The notes under the pieces were generated by a model. It did no database searches. It saw nothing but the letters and a program-made list of their open reading frames with translations, and had not been told where the DNA came from. From the IMG/VR virus record IMGVR_UViG_3300033156_000223, positions 1 to 43,211 of that record: a stretch of DNA of 43,211 nucleotides. One strand, 5' to 3'. The position numbers and the translations under genes were made by a program. This document shows positions 6,411-15,732 of this stretch, piece by piece. Positions within the stretch are counted from its first letter, which is position 1. Each line of letters opens with the position of its first letter. Source of the DNA: a virus.

Positions 6411-6839
6411 TTATCTGCATCCCAATATCGGCGGTTCATTAGGTTTCAAGCAATAGAGCAAAATAGTTCCTTCATCATACAATGATTGATTCGGGTCAGG
6501 TGGATGGTCTGTTAGCTTGGCATAAACGTAGAATACTTGATTTATCTGACTGCTGTCCGGTGACCAATTTATTGTCCAGCTGTTGGCATCGAAGGTTGCG
6601 TTCTCCGGCAGATTGACGACCTCTAAAGTCATCGGGTCTCCATCAGGATCGCAACCTATGATTTCTCTCGATGCAGATTGACCGGCATACGCTCCGATAA
6701 CACAAACCTTTCTATCCAGAATCTTATTCGGGTCATAGGGCAGCTTATCAAAAGGCACATCGACTCTGTCATGGCAGGGCGGAGGTATCGGTGCCCCGAG
6801 ACACAACCAGGCTAAGATTAAAATAGTCATGTGTTTCAT
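6411..6839 (-). CDS. Secreted Ig/cadherin-like domain protein
   Basis: An N-terminal signal peptide ('MTILILAWLCLGAP') begins this 142-residue protein. The body has a 'GCDPDGDPMTLEVVNLPEN' motif followed by 'SWTINWSPDSSQIN', typical of putative Ig or cadherin-like beta domains that bind calcium or glycans. Four Cys residues could form disulfides. It is the first gene of the lysis/end-of-tail cluster and could decorate the virion or act outside the cell. The start codon follows the upstream TAA by 2 bases; only a weak ribosome binding site is visible. Confidence 0.55.
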   Translation of the reverse strand: MKHMTILILAWLCLGAPIPPPCHDRVDVPFDKLPYDPNKILDRKVCVIGAYAGQSASREIIGCDPDGDPMTLEVVNLPENATFDANSWTINWSPDSSQINQVFYVYAKLTDHPPDPNQSLYDEGTILLYCLKPNEPPILGCR

Positions 6840-6841
6840 CT

Positions 6842-7354
6842 TTAGTCCATCCTAAAAGCCAATACCCGATAGTGACCTGACCCATATTGTGTTACATCAT
6901 TACCGTTGGAATCTGGATAGTACGCAACGCGGTTATTCCCCGCTTGAACCGTTAGCTGAGTAGTTGTGATGTCTATTATTTGAGCGCCTTTCTCAACACC
7001 GCCATCGTGATGCCACTGCTCAATCTTCACCTTGGTGAGGTCCGGGCTGCCGCCATCGTCTGGAGCAAATAGAATCTGTGCCATCAATGCTACACTGCCC
7101 AGATTATGTGTCTTCGTGTACGTACCTCCAGACACACAAGCGAACCAGCCGCTATCGTATTTTTTGACCTTGTCCTCCAACTGAGAAATCTTGTAATCAT
7201 GGCTGGTAGCTACACCACTGCCATCAATGCCGACTTTGGCTTCCAGTGCTTCGACTGCATCCTGCAAATCATTTATATGTGAGGCCATTACATCGTCTAC
7301 ATTATCCGTTTTTGTCGTGTACGTATCTAATGATGTAGGGAAGTTAGTTGCCAC
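6842..7354 (-). CDS. Putative tail fibre / tail tip-associated protein
   Basis: A 170-residue protein with a GTG start (AAGGAGG 7-8 bases upstream). Residues 1-45 resemble the 'SHINDLQDAVEALEAKVG' trimerisation-like segment common in phage fibre-associated proteins. The C-terminal half is beta-rich with 'DSGWFACVSGGTYTKTHNLG' and ends 'SGHYRVLAFRMD', like small receptor-binding or fibre-cap proteins. It follows the tail tip gene. Confidence 0.6.
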   Translation of the reverse strand: MATNFPTSLDTYTTKTDNVDDVMASHINDLQDAVEALEAKVGIDGSGVATSHDYKISQLEDKVKKYDSGWFACVSGGTYTKTHNLGSVALMAQILFAPDDGGSPDLTKVKIEQWHHDGGVEKGAQIIDITTTQLTVQAGNNRVAYYPDSNGNDVTQYGSGHYRVLAFRMD

Positions 7355-7598
7355 GGTTTTGCCTCCTTCTTATAGATTGATAGGAACCTAACTGGGATTT
7401 CAGGTTTGTAAGATTCTGTCTGACATGGCCGATATAGTTTTCGTTGACTCTACTCTGAAGAAACCCTCTGATGATATTAGTGAGATACCCCGCGAGCGTC
7501 ATTGTCTCTCTTGGATTCTCAGTATTGATTTCGTTTACTATCTCCTGTAATTCTATTAGTTCGTCGCTATCATCTGGTAGTTCGATTGTAAACTTCAC
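7344..7598 (-). CDS. Hypothetical small acidic helical protein
   Basis: 84 residues, GTG start with AAAGGAG 7 bases upstream. An acidic N-terminus ('MKFTIELPDDSDELIELQEI') is followed by helices with a basic C-terminus. It lies between the tail tip and a fibre-like gene and overlaps the next gene by 11 bases. No family recognised; a chaperone or regulator of fibre assembly would be a guess. Confidence 0.55.
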   Translation of the reverse strand: MKFTIELPDDSDELIELQEIVNEINTENPRETMTLAGYLTNIIRGFLQSRVNENYIGHVRQNLTNLKSQLGSYQSIRRRQNRGN

Positions 7599-7610
7599 CT
7601 TGTACTCCTT

Positions 7611-10600
7611 TCATGTTTGCGTCCCTACCTTAGTCCAAGTGCCTGGTGTTCCTGCTCCCGTACAAACATATAGTATCCCGTTTACTACGGCCAAGTCACC
7701 GACTGAGGCTTTGCCCGAGGGCGTGCTGCTCCTGTTGAAAAGGCGTATATCGGCGACCGTCTGTTCCTGTTGAATCTCCATAGGCAAGCCGCCGGTATCT
7801 GTATTTGCAAACTTTGCCAGGTAACCTGTGCCGTACTTTGTCCCGTCCCCGTATTTGAAGTTGGAGTATTTGCCTGTCGTAACATCCGAAGAGACGAATT
7901 TAATTCCATTTGCATCGACTACAACACGACGGCCCGAAGTAGCCGTTCTCAACGTGCTGCCGGTAATGGTAGTTCCGGTTATCGTGCCGGCCAATACATC
8001 GCCGAGTTGGGCAGTGATAGCACCTAAAGTCTCGACAACTAACATCTCGCCCCAGTATGGTTCTCCGCGTCTAACCGGATATGGTTTCCCAGCTTGGTTT
8101 ACGCACAGTATGAACTTTCCGTTGCCATAGGCATCGGCTAATGTATTTGTAGTATGCAGTATGTTTGGATTAGCGTTTACATCCCAGTAGATATACCTGT
8201 TTGTGTCTCCCGTCGTCTCTGCTGAAACAGTGTAAGCAGTGCCTGCATAGGTTACAATACCCTCTGTCCATGTAACTTTGTTGCCGTTGCTGTAGAACTC
8301 AATGCCGGTAACGAGGGGGACATCCAAAGTTGGGGGACCAATAACTACATCCTTGGGATAAACTTCCTTGATTGCATTCCATCTTGGGGGCATTTTGATT
8401 TCATCTTGTCCTACGGATTGTGGTGGAGAATAACCTTGAATAGGTATCTCCGGCGTATCGCTATCCATATCGTATACGGACTCATTGTACTCGATAGCTG
8501 TAATGTTGACCGTTTGGTCCGATCGTTTCCGCAATCCTATAATGCGGTACTTTCTGGCAGATAAATTCTGCTGTCCGTACGCGTATACATCTCCTGCTTG
8601 CGGGGTGATGGTCCAGGTGTCTTGAATAGTAACCTTGTTCCCGTCTATCCCGGAGACAAGGTGTGTTTCGATTGATTCATTGCCCTGGCCGTCTGTACAA
8701 CGGACCATGATTTCATCGGCACCGCTTAGCTCAGTCAATTCTTTGTCTACTGTTACAGTATGGAAATCGGCATGTAGAACCCTGCCGCCCTCACTCCAGT
8801 TCGGTACATCATGCTGGACATATATCACGTCGCCAAGCGTACATGCAATGGCGTCGATATCCGCCTCGAATTCGATAGTGGACTTCAGGTATCTGTTCTG
8901 GGCCAACCGGTACTTTCCGGCACGCCATGCCTCCGATTGTTTCGTTATACCGAAAAGCTCCAGGCTTACTTTCTTAGTCGCCGTCCCGGCGTTCGTATCA
9001 AACACAGTGAAGGTAGTTCGCTGGTAGTCTTGGAGTTGATCGCGATAGTGGACTTCTATTTCGCTCGCACGATCTTCCTGGGGTAGAAACGTCTCCTTGA
9101 AAGTGTTCTTCAGGATATTACCGATTGTAAACATTTGAACTGGAGTATCCACCGGCTTATCTATTGCCAAGGTCAACTCTATGCCGTTCCAGATCAAACA
9201 GCATCGAGCTATCTCGCACACCTTCAAGGCAGCTTCCCACATAGTAGTGCCGACGTCAAAACCTCCGTTGAAGGTGATACGCTTTTCGGTACCCCCTTCT
9301 CCATCGTCAACCATCTCGTCACACCATTCGGCCAGTTCATAGAACTTTGCGAGGTCGAGTCTATCAGGGTCTATCCCGTCATATCTTTCTACCGTCCAGG
9401 GATTACCATCTCCGTCTCCGCTAATAACTGGCTGGGTCAATATATCGTACAGTACCCAAGCGGGGTTGGTTGAATACTCTATCGACCAACTACTTCCGTT
9501 GTACACTCGAACCAGGCGACCTTCTACAATACATGAAACCTTGATGCTGCCGGAAAGCTGTTCTGTTGCAACGGCGGATATGCCCAATAAAGCACGACCC
9601 GGGTAGGTAAACTCTGTGTTTATGATTTCCCTCACGCCCCCGATGCGCAATTCGTCGCCGTACCTCGTGCCCTTGTCTTCAGTCGTTTTAGTCACCTTCA
9701 CCACATACTGTTTGCCGTGTGTGATAGTTACGGGGCTGCCCCCGGAGTATGTTTGACTTGCACGATATGTCTTCCACAATGCCGAAGTGGTTTTGTTCGA
9801 TTCTGTTGAATCTACAAGTGTGGAGTAGGAGCCTCCGACTTCTTTGATTTCAATCTTCAGGCCTACAGTGTGGGTAGATAAACCTCCCTGGTCATTCGCG
9901 TAATATAGACCCCGTGGGAATACAAGGTCTATTTCCAAATCGTCAAAGTCATTATCTGGTGTAGTATATTCCTCGGAACCTCCGGTGTATGATACAGTGC
10001 GGTTGGGCCTGTAGTCAGGCTTGCATATCATGTTCCCGCCTGAGAAGCTGATAACAGTCTGGTTGAGAGTGCCGAGTTTGGTATCAACTTCTACATCTTC
10101 ATAGTTTCCGATAGGTTGGTCGTTTATTTCGATGCTGCTGATGTTATGCACGGGTCCCTGGCAAAGACACAACAGCATATTCAGTATTTGTTTGGTATTA
10201 TCCTCAGTGTCCACCTCTGTATTGACAGAGATAACGTTACCATACAATTTGTTCTTACCGTAGAAACGAGGGATAACTATGCCTTGCTTTTGCACTGAGG
10301 CGGGATTCCAGCCGTAAGTTTGGCTCTCCTCTACCGAGTCGAAGGCTCCCGACTTCAGTGATGGTTTGGGCATTACCGAGTTGATAAGCATCCCACCTGC
10401 TAAGAGAATCCCAACTCCGGCTACTGCATGCCAAAGACCTAATCCAGCAAATCCTGCAGCCATTCCTACTTTCCAGGCTTCTCCTATAGCCATAGCAGAT
10501 AAACCAGGTGTCGCCCAAATCAGGGCTATCATGGTAATGGCACCCAATACGTTCTTGCCACCGTCCCCTCCTCCTGAAATTAGCGGGACGATTGCTATCT

Positions 10601-10805
10601 GGTCGCCGGGTCTTGGGTGAACATAAGGCCAATGTTCTTTTTCGATTATGGTCCCGTTGATACTTATGGCTACTTCGATATCGGCAGGAACATACTGTGT
10701 CCTCAAGTCATACAGCGACTGGCCTTCGTATGATACTGAAGACAATGCACGCTTACGACGGTCGAACGGATTTTGGACTACCAGTAGCTCTAAGGTTCGT
10801 TCCAT
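7611..10805 (-). CDS. Central tail tip protein, gpI/gpJ-like fusion
   Basis: About 1,064 residues. Residues 1-80 look like the ubiquitin-like fold of tail assembly protein I ('PADIEVAISINGTIIEKEHW'), followed by a Gly-rich hydrophobic segment (about 85-150). The J-like body then starts ('GIVIPRFYGKNKLYGNVIS') and includes baseplate-hub and fibronectin-like portions. The C-terminus is a small fibre-like region with 'TVADIRLFNRSSTPSG'. It would form the distal tip and contact the receptor. The ATG at 10805 is tentative; an ATG at 10820 and a TTG at 10823 are also in frame, and none has a strong ribosome binding site. Confidence 0.8.
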   Translation of the reverse strand: MERTLELLVVQNPFDRRKRALSSVSYEGQSLYDLRTQYVPADIEVAISINGTIIEKEHWPYVHPRPGDQIAIVPLISGGGDGGKNVLGAITMIALIWATPGLSAMAIGEAWKVGMAAGFAGLGLWHAVAGVGILLAGGMLINSVMPKPSLKSGAFDSVEESQTYGWNPASVQKQGIVIPRFYGKNKLYGNVISVNTEVDTEDNTKQILNMLLCLCQGPVHNISSIEINDQPIGNYEDVEVDTKLGTLNQTVISFSGGNMICKPDYRPNRTVSYTGGSEEYTTPDNDFDDLEIDLVFPRGLYYANDQGGLSTHTVGLKIEIKEVGGSYSTLVDSTESNKTTSALWKTYRASQTYSGGSPVTITHGKQYVVKVTKTTEDKGTRYGDELRIGGVREIINTEFTYPGRALLGISAVATEQLSGSIKVSCIVEGRLVRVYNGSSWSIEYSTNPAWVLYDILTQPVISGDGDGNPWTVERYDGIDPDRLDLAKFYELAEWCDEMVDDGEGGTEKRITFNGGFDVGTTMWEAALKVCEIARCCLIWNGIELTLAIDKPVDTPVQMFTIGNILKNTFKETFLPQEDRASEIEVHYRDQLQDYQRTTFTVFDTNAGTATKKVSLELFGITKQSEAWRAGKYRLAQNRYLKSTIEFEADIDAIACTLGDVIYVQHDVPNWSEGGRVLHADFHTVTVDKELTELSGADEIMVRCTDGQGNESIETHLVSGIDGNKVTIQDTWTITPQAGDVYAYGQQNLSARKYRIIGLRKRSDQTVNITAIEYNESVYDMDSDTPEIPIQGYSPPQSVGQDEIKMPPRWNAIKEVYPKDVVIGPPTLDVPLVTGIEFYSNGNKVTWTEGIVTYAGTAYTVSAETTGDTNRYIYWDVNANPNILHTTNTLADAYGNGKFILCVNQAGKPYPVRRGEPYWGEMLVVETLGAITAQLGDVLAGTITGTTITGSTLRTATSGRRVVVDANGIKFVSSDVTTGKYSNFKYGDGTKYGTGYLAKFANTDTGGLPMEIQQEQTVADIRLFNRSSTPSGKASVGDLAVVNGILYVCTGAGTPGTWTKVGTQT

Positions 10806-11166
10806 ACTTGTAATATCCATCAATGCGTTTTTGCCAATATGGATTATCTATACGTTCTAAGCATACATTACGTTTTTTCATCACATGCAGAAAATGAAGC
10901 CGGTCCAACATGATACCAATATGGGTACAAAAACGCGGATGTAACTTGAAGACTACTAAGCAATAAGGTTCCGGTTCAGACAATTCTATGAACAGTCGTT
11001 TGGCGTTTTTTATAGTCTCCGACCGTAAGGACAAGTCTGCGACCCAGTTCCAGGAAGGTAGCCTGATGCCTGCTCTCTTATACACCTCTTGGCATAACGA
11101 ATAGCAGTTGTATCCGTTGAGTCCATACTCATCAAATGGTTGACCTATCAAGTCGGAGATATCCAT
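10753..11166 (-). CDS. NlpC/P60-family tail assembly protein (gpK-like)
   Basis: A 137-residue protein with the NlpC/P60 pattern: catalytic Cys in 'GYNCYSLCQEVYKRAGI' (C21) and His in 'FCTHIGIML' (H82), with a further His at about 94. These cell-wall peptidases at the tail tip help DNA delivery through peptidoglycan. Gene order L, K, J agrees with lambda. The ATG at 11166 follows the upstream stop by one base. Confidence 0.8.
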   Translation of the reverse strand: MDISDLIGQPFDEYGLNGYNCYSLCQEVYKRAGIRLPSWNWVADLSLRSETIKNAKRLFIELSEPEPYCLVVFKLHPRFCTHIGIMLDRLHFLHVMKKRNVCLERIDNPYWQKRIDGYYKYGTNLRATGSPKSVRPS

Positions 11167-11167
11167 G

Positions 11168-12004
11168 TTACGCAATCCTCACCGATCCCGTCCTGATCCC
11201 TGGAAAACCCCCAAAGCGTGTTTGGTTCTCATGAGTATAGCAATCAGCCAATGTACGGTTGCAAGAGTGGAAATATACCTTACCTCCAGATGTATAGGCT
11301 GAGTAGCCGGTGGTATTGATATCCACAGTGAAGGCATTGCCGTCGGCATCCGGGTCCGCATCGACTACTGTGCCTGTTTGACCGTTGATCTCGGTCATGC
11401 CTTCGACATCCTCGAAGTCCACTTCATCGTCTACCGAGAACGGATGATTAGCGACAGAAACCTTTGCATTGGCCGCTTGCGTTATGCCCGTTATTGTACT
11501 TCCTGCATATCCGCATTCAACAGACCGGTAAGTGAAGCTGCAATGCAAAGCCAAGTAGCGTTCCAGTGGAAAGCGTTGTCTGAGTGGATTTGGCGCGCCG
11601 AGGGTAAATACCGCCCAATCTACATCGCTGTAGCAGCCGAGGACATCGAAGGTCATCTCCAATTCGGAGTAGTCCTCCGATAACAGGTTAAGATTCACTA
11701 CGATTACCCGGACAGTAGAGCCCACGCCCCCGTCAAGCTCATCCAAGTACTGCTGCAAAAGCCTGGTGACATTGCTGACCCGCAAGGTAACCGTAGGTAT
11801 CTCCCCATGTGTATCTTGCGAGGTAGGCTCAATCTCAAAAGGGAAGGCCGTAAAGGTATGACCCTCGAACGTGACATCCTCTGTATTCCTGGCGAATCTT
11901 AGAACAGTGCTGTCTGTCAGGGTTATCTCAAGCAAGACCACCCAGGGATTGGGCGATGCCAACTTGTTCTTCTCGATTATAAGATTTGCTGGCAGATTCT
12001 TCAT
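11168..12004 (-). CDS. Minor tail protein L-like with an inserted E1_FCCH-like beta domain
   Basis: 278 residues. The N-terminal 150 residues are the gpL/DUF2163-like beta fold ('WVVLLEITLTDSTVLRFA', 'GEIPTVTLRVSNVT'). Cys residues at 124, 155, 164, 248 and 255 and the ending 'ENQTRFGGFPGI' match the metal/Fe-S end of the lambda gpL family. Between C164 and C248, residues about 172-245 are a separate beta module ('FSVDDEVDFEDVEGM', 'GYSAYTSGGKVYF') of the kind annotated as E1_FCCH in phages. The ATG overlaps the upstream stop (ATGA). Confidence 0.75.
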   Translation of the reverse strand: MKNLPANLIIEKNKLASPNPWVVLLEITLTDSTVLRFARNTEDVTFEGHTFTAFPFEIEPTSQDTHGEIPTVTLRVSNVTRLLQQYLDELDGGVGSTVRVIVVNLNLLSEDYSELEMTFDVLGCYSDVDWAVFTLGAPNPLRQRFPLERYLALHCSFTYRSVECGYAGSTITGITQAANAKVSVANHPFSVDDEVDFEDVEGMTEINGQTGTVVDADPDADGNAFTVDINTTGYSAYTSGGKVYFHSCNRTLADCYTHENQTRFGGFPGIRTGSVRIA

Positions 12005-12729
12005 GTGTAGTAGAACTCCAGTACGACATAGAAAGCTGGCATTATCGGCGAGCCGCTATGAGTCAGACTCAAAGTCGCATGTTCGCCTGCGAGCATAGAT
12101 TCGTTAGACAGCGTTCCCAGGTCTGAATAGTCGTAGCCGGCAGGCAACGAAGAAGAAGTGTATTCCTTGGACACTATTGTATTGCCGGCATCATCTTTAA
12201 GAGTCAGGGTAATTGTATCGCTGCCTGTGATAGTAGCATCGCCTTGGGTAAGGATGCCAATGGAATTGAAGGTGATGGCCTTCGGGCTGGCGAAAATGGG
12301 CCGTGTGTCAACGTCCGAACCTTCGGTCCATTCAACCCAAATCAGGTCTTGTCGCATTTTGCTTATCTCCTTACCAAACATTTCTATAGTAGCTGAATAG
12401 CGTTCTGGATATTGCGGTTCTACCGCGTATTTAATGGGGACAAGCAAGCGCATTTCCCAGTCTTCGTTTGTGATTGGGTTTCTAAAATCGAATGTGCTTG
12501 CTCCTACTTTGACATGCTGCTCGAAGTCTACTATCAAATCCTTATCCGCCTGGGTGAGCCAATTATACGTAAAGCTCACTCGATAAAGCAGAGAACTGAA
12601 TCGCGCCCTGGATAATACTGCGCCAGACTCAAACACTGATCGTATCGTCGGGTCTACCAGAACTTCTTCCTTCCAACTACTCGGAGTTGGAGTTCTGCTC
12701 AGGCTAAAGGTCGGGAATGGTTTTGCCAC
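12001..12729 (-). CDS. Minor tail protein, M-like position
   Basis: 242 residues. The N-terminal ~120 residues carry a pattern of the gpM/DUF2460-like tail proteins ('FESGAVLSRARFSSLLYRVS', 'FRNPITNEDWEMRL'). The C-terminal ~100 residues are a separate Thr/Ser-rich beta domain. It lies between tape measure and L, as gpM does in lambda. The GTG at 12729 is chosen as start because AGAGG lies 7 bases upstream; the TTG two codons earlier is too close to that site. Confidence 0.65.
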   Translation of the reverse strand: MAKPFPTFSLSRTPTPSSWKEEVLVDPTIRSVFESGAVLSRARFSSLLYRVSFTYNWLTQADKDLIVDFEQHVKVGASTFDFRNPITNEDWEMRLLVPIKYAVEPQYPERYSATIEMFGKEISKMRQDLIWVEWTEGSDVDTRPIFASPKAITFNSIGILTQGDATITGSDTITLTLKDDAGNTIVSKEYTSSSLPAGYDYSDLGTLSNESMLAGEHATLSLTHSGSPIMPAFYVVLEFYYT

Positions 12730-12731
12730 GA

Positions 12732-14882
12732 TCAACCTCTCTCAAAGACACTCTCAATTGCTTTCCGAGACCTGCCGTAATGAGATACATCATTGACTAC
12801 GATATCGATAATAGCATCTCTCATATTCATATAACGCCTCCGAGAACTGGTCACACCTAAAGGTACACCAGACTCATTTACGATATTTACAGTTACCTCT
12901 GGTGTATTTCTACCTGCAGGTAAGATAGTTTCTCCAGTATGGATTTTTGCCAAACCTCCTTCAGCAACAAAACCACCTGTCTGTGCTTTCGGTACTGCGG
13001 CGGTAGTTGGCTTTGGACCGAACATGCCGGACAGCCATCCGCCTATGCTGACCGCTAAGGGTTCCGTGACCATCTTCTGCATTTGGATGCGTACAATATC
13101 CTGGAGCAGAGACCTGAGCACCTGGCTGGCTCGTTCAGCCCCGAATACCATCTTGCTGAATGCATCGGCAGCCGACTGTCCTATGCCTTCGAACATTTCC
13201 CTCAATCGCTTGGCAGACTCTAACTCTTTCAGCTTTTGATTGATTTGGGATTGGACCTTCATAAACTTTTCAGAAGTTTCACCATACTGCTGTTTTGCTG
13301 CATCCAAGGCTTCTATCATTGCCCTGGCATGCTGGTATGCCTCCCCTGTCATCCAAAGCGTTTGTTTCTCTGTCTCCAAAGTGTCAAGGAAGCTCTGTGT
13401 GGTTTCATTCAGCGGTTCTTGAGACTGAGTTCTCAATTTGTAGAGAGCAACTTGATAAGTCTCCACCTTGTTCTTCAGGCTTTCAAGAGTATCCAGCGCA
13501 TACTGTTTTAGCTTTTGCCACATAGATGGATGATATTCCGATTCTAAAGCCTGGAGCCTATTCACCAGCTTCTCTTGACTTTTGGATATATCGATATCAG
13601 ACTTTGACAAAAGGGCTTTCACGGTAGCTGAATACCGTGCCACGTGCTGTGCCATTACACTGCCCAGGCCTGCGATAATCTGTTCAGTCTTTTTTGCGAT
13701 AGCTTCTTGTTTCAGTGCTTGTTCCGCCTGAGCCCAGAGTTGTTCATTAACACGGGCTACTCGAACAGCACTATGCAGAGATATCAGTGGGCCTTTCGGG
13801 GCTGGCTCTGGTATATAAATCTTCTTGCCGCCAGCTACACCCAATTTGCCTCCCAGTTCCTGATATTTTTTGAGAATCGCAGTAACATCTGACGTTTTTG
13901 GAATGAGGCCCTCCTTAATGCCTTGCCATATTCCTTTGCCCGCAGCAATCGATAATGTTACTATTTCTCTCAATGCCAGATACATCGTCTGAACGAACAA
14001 GTCCCAGACAAGTTTCCAAGACTTTCGGAAATCGGATTTCATAAAACTAATGAAGTCTTTGAATATATCCTTTGCGAATCCCAAGTAAGCTACTAACCTA
14101 TGAGCCCAATATCCTATTTGTTGCTGGTTCTCTTGTGCCCAATTCTTTATTGCTATCGCAGCAGATTTGACTGAGGGAAGAAGCGCCGCCCCAATGACTT
14201 CGGCGACATCCCCTATAGCGTTTTTCATCTGTTTGAGTGCGCCCGAAGTAGTATCCGCCCTTGCCTTGGCTATCTCGAAACCTCTCGCCGCAAATTCGGT
14301 AAGAATTTGCAGTTGCTTGGTCTTGTCCGTCGTGGTGCGCAGTGCTGGAATGTATCGGCGCAACATAGTGAATTCGCCTTGCTGTGCCATAGCTACATAC
14401 ATAGCCATGGAATTTACGTCTCTCCCAGTTGCTGCGGCCAATCCAATCGCAGTGCGAGTTGCCTCCTTCAGCTTATCAGTAGATACTCCGAGGGACTTCT
14501 CCAACTGCATCAGCATGAGAACCTCTTCGTCGCCGTATGTAGTGACCTGCTGTATACTGGCAGCGAAATCTGTAAAGTCCCTCATTGCTCCCCGACTGTA
14601 TTCACCTGCCGCCTTCAGAGATGCCCCAAGTAAGAATACAGCATCCTCCTGCTTCATTGCTGCTTTTGTGGCCAGTGTCAGGGCGCCTGTAACCGCGACA
14701 GCACCCCACTTGGCGTACCTGACCATTTTATCAAAGGCATCCTTGAAGGACGTAGCCATCCGCCGGAAAGAAGATTTGATTCTATCCACCGTTTTAGTTA
14801 CGGCACTTTTAGCCTTCGATAGTTGTGATGGTAGCTTTGAATCGTCAACCTTGATCGCGACATCGGCTGTCAAGAAGTTCAT
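12732..14882 (-). CDS. Tape measure protein
   Basis: This is a 716-residue, largely helical protein with a hydrophobic segment at about residues 56-76 ('YAKWGAVAVTGALTLATKAA'), a conserved-looking 'LGVSTDKLKEATRTAIGLAA' tape-measure block, a long coiled-coil middle (about 370-560) and a C-terminal 'GGFVAEGGLAKIHTGETIL' segment common to siphophage tape measures. It sets tail length and probably forms a channel at injection. The length predicts a relatively short tail. It follows the frameshifted chaperone genes, the normal order. Confidence 0.88.
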   Translation of the reverse strand: MNFLTADVAIKVDDSKLPSQLSKAKSAVTKTVDRIKSSFRRMATSFKDAFDKMVRYAKWGAVAVTGALTLATKAAMKQEDAVFLLGASLKAAGEYSRGAMRDFTDFAASIQQVTTYGDEEVLMLMQLEKSLGVSTDKLKEATRTAIGLAAATGRDVNSMAMYVAMAQQGEFTMLRRYIPALRTTTDKTKQLQILTEFAARGFEIAKARADTTSGALKQMKNAIGDVAEVIGAALLPSVKSAAIAIKNWAQENQQQIGYWAHRLVAYLGFAKDIFKDFISFMKSDFRKSWKLVWDLFVQTMYLALREIVTLSIAAGKGIWQGIKEGLIPKTSDVTAILKKYQELGGKLGVAGGKKIYIPEPAPKGPLISLHSAVRVARVNEQLWAQAEQALKQEAIAKKTEQIIAGLGSVMAQHVARYSATVKALLSKSDIDISKSQEKLVNRLQALESEYHPSMWQKLKQYALDTLESLKNKVETYQVALYKLRTQSQEPLNETTQSFLDTLETEKQTLWMTGEAYQHARAMIEALDAAKQQYGETSEKFMKVQSQINQKLKELESAKRLREMFEGIGQSAADAFSKMVFGAERASQVLRSLLQDIVRIQMQKMVTEPLAVSIGGWLSGMFGPKPTTAAVPKAQTGGFVAEGGLAKIHTGETILPAGRNTPEVTVNIVNESGVPLGVTSSRRRYMNMRDAIIDIVVNDVSHYGRSRKAIESVFERG

Positions 14883-14894
14883 CGTCTATACTCT

Positions 14895-15167
14895 TCAGCT
14901 ATATTCTCTCTCTATCTCGAAGCAAGTACACATTGCTTGGAGTAAACGTTTGTGGTCCTCTTTGGGTATATCACACATTTCGAATACCCTTATTACACTG
15001 CCAAAGTCGAGGCCAATAGGATCGCCCATAGAAGTAAGTCTTACCTGAGTTCTGGCCATCGTATACAGTTCCAGGATATCTCTATTATATTCAGATAGCT
15101 CAACGTGGCACCTTTCGCACGGAGGAATCAGTCCTTTGTCTCCGTAGAGCTTTTGGCAGACTTCGCA
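14895..15167 (-). CDS. Tail assembly chaperone, -1 frameshift extension (gpT-like)
   Basis: This 90-residue frame has no start codon of its own. It begins at 'CEVCQKLYGDKGL' and ends 'CFEIEREYS' just before the tape measure. Two C-x-x-C pairs (CEVC, CERC) suggest a zinc knuckle. It is reached from the upstream chaperone gene by a -1 slip at C-CCC-CCT (15173-15167), giving a fused protein of about 231 residues. This is the classical G/GT arrangement in long-tailed phages, in which the extended form binds the tape measure. Confidence 0.8.
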   Translation of the reverse strand, partial: CEVCQKLYGDKGLIPPCERCHVELSEYNRDILELYTMARTQVRLTSMGDPIGLDFGSVIRVFEMCDIPKEDHKRLLQAMCTCFEIEREYS

Positions 15168-15589
15168 GGGGGGCTTTTCGTGTTGCCACTTGAAATACTC
15201 TCTGAGTTTTTTAGTCTGGCCTCCTCAAGAGCCCTGTTTGTTTCCACCAACTTCTCAATGCACTCGGAGACGAACTTTGCAAAATCGATGCACTTCATCA
15301 GCTTGAGTTTATTCTCTGCCGTACATTCTACGGGCTTGCCGTCCAGATATACGTTTGACCAGTCTACGATACAATAGTCCCAGGTAAGCCGGGCAGACTG
15401 CTTAGCATCCTCTTCTCTCACCTCCACCATATTGCCTCGGATGTATTTACGTTTCACCTTGACCGTGAGCTTTTCGATTCGGGTCGCTTCCTCGGTGGAC
15501 AGTTCCCGCAAACAAACGCCCCCCTGCTCAGGGTCATCATCGTTGAAATAGAACCAAGTGCCAGCATTAGACGAGCTAAAGTTGACCAT
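15128..15589 (-). CDS. Tail assembly chaperone (gpG-like)
   Basis: 153 residues, starting at the ATG at 15589 with AAGGAG 8 bases upstream. The body has 'REDAKQSARLTWDYCIVDW' and 'CIDFAKFVSECIEKLVET', and the C-terminus is Ser/Lys-rich. The last residues ('NTKSPPAKSAKSSTETKD') follow the slippery site in frame 0. Position between tail tube and tape measure genes and the slip site identify it as the short form of the tail chaperone. Confidence 0.8.
   Translation of the reverse strand: MVNFSSSNAGTWFYFNDDDPEQGGVCLRELSTEEATRIEKLTVKVKRKYIRGNMVEVREEDAKQSARLTWDYCIVDWSNVYLDGKPVECTAENKLKLMKCIDFAKFVSECIEKLVETNRALEEARLKNSESISSGNTKSPPAKSAKSSTETKD
15167..15173 (-). promoter_or_regulatory. Programmed -1 ribosomal frameshift site
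   Basis: On the minus strand the heptamer is CCCCCCT, positioned as C-CCC-CCT in the chaperone frame, so both tRNAs can re-pair after slipping back one base. The -1 frame then stays open for 90 codons and ends just before the tape measure gene. Confidence 0.8.
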
Positions 15590-15623
15590 GTTTAGACTCC
15601 TTGTACAAAGTAGGGTATCTGAA

Positions 15624-15680
15624 TCAGATGCCTTCAGCACATGGCAGCAGCATCATCCTACCCAAACCTTTTTCAGCCAT
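15624..15680 (-). CDS. Possible 18-residue micro-protein
   Basis: An ATG with GGGAG 8 bases upstream opens an 18-codon frame ('MAEKGLGRMMLLPCAEGI') that fills the gap between a structural gene and the tail chaperone. The good ribosome binding site and gap-filling position support translation; no homolog is recognised, so it could also be a leader. Confidence 0.35.
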   Translation of the reverse strand: MAEKGLGRMMLLPCAEGI

Positions 15681-15732
15681 GTTTAGGGCTCCCTTTAATA
15701 TAGGAGCGACCCAGATACCCGTATGTCGTTTA

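Noticed and set aside
14167-15048. Plus-strand frame of 293 codons opposite the tape measure gene
   Set aside because: Mirror of a helical coding gene, Ser/Ala-rich artefact composition, no ribosome binding site.
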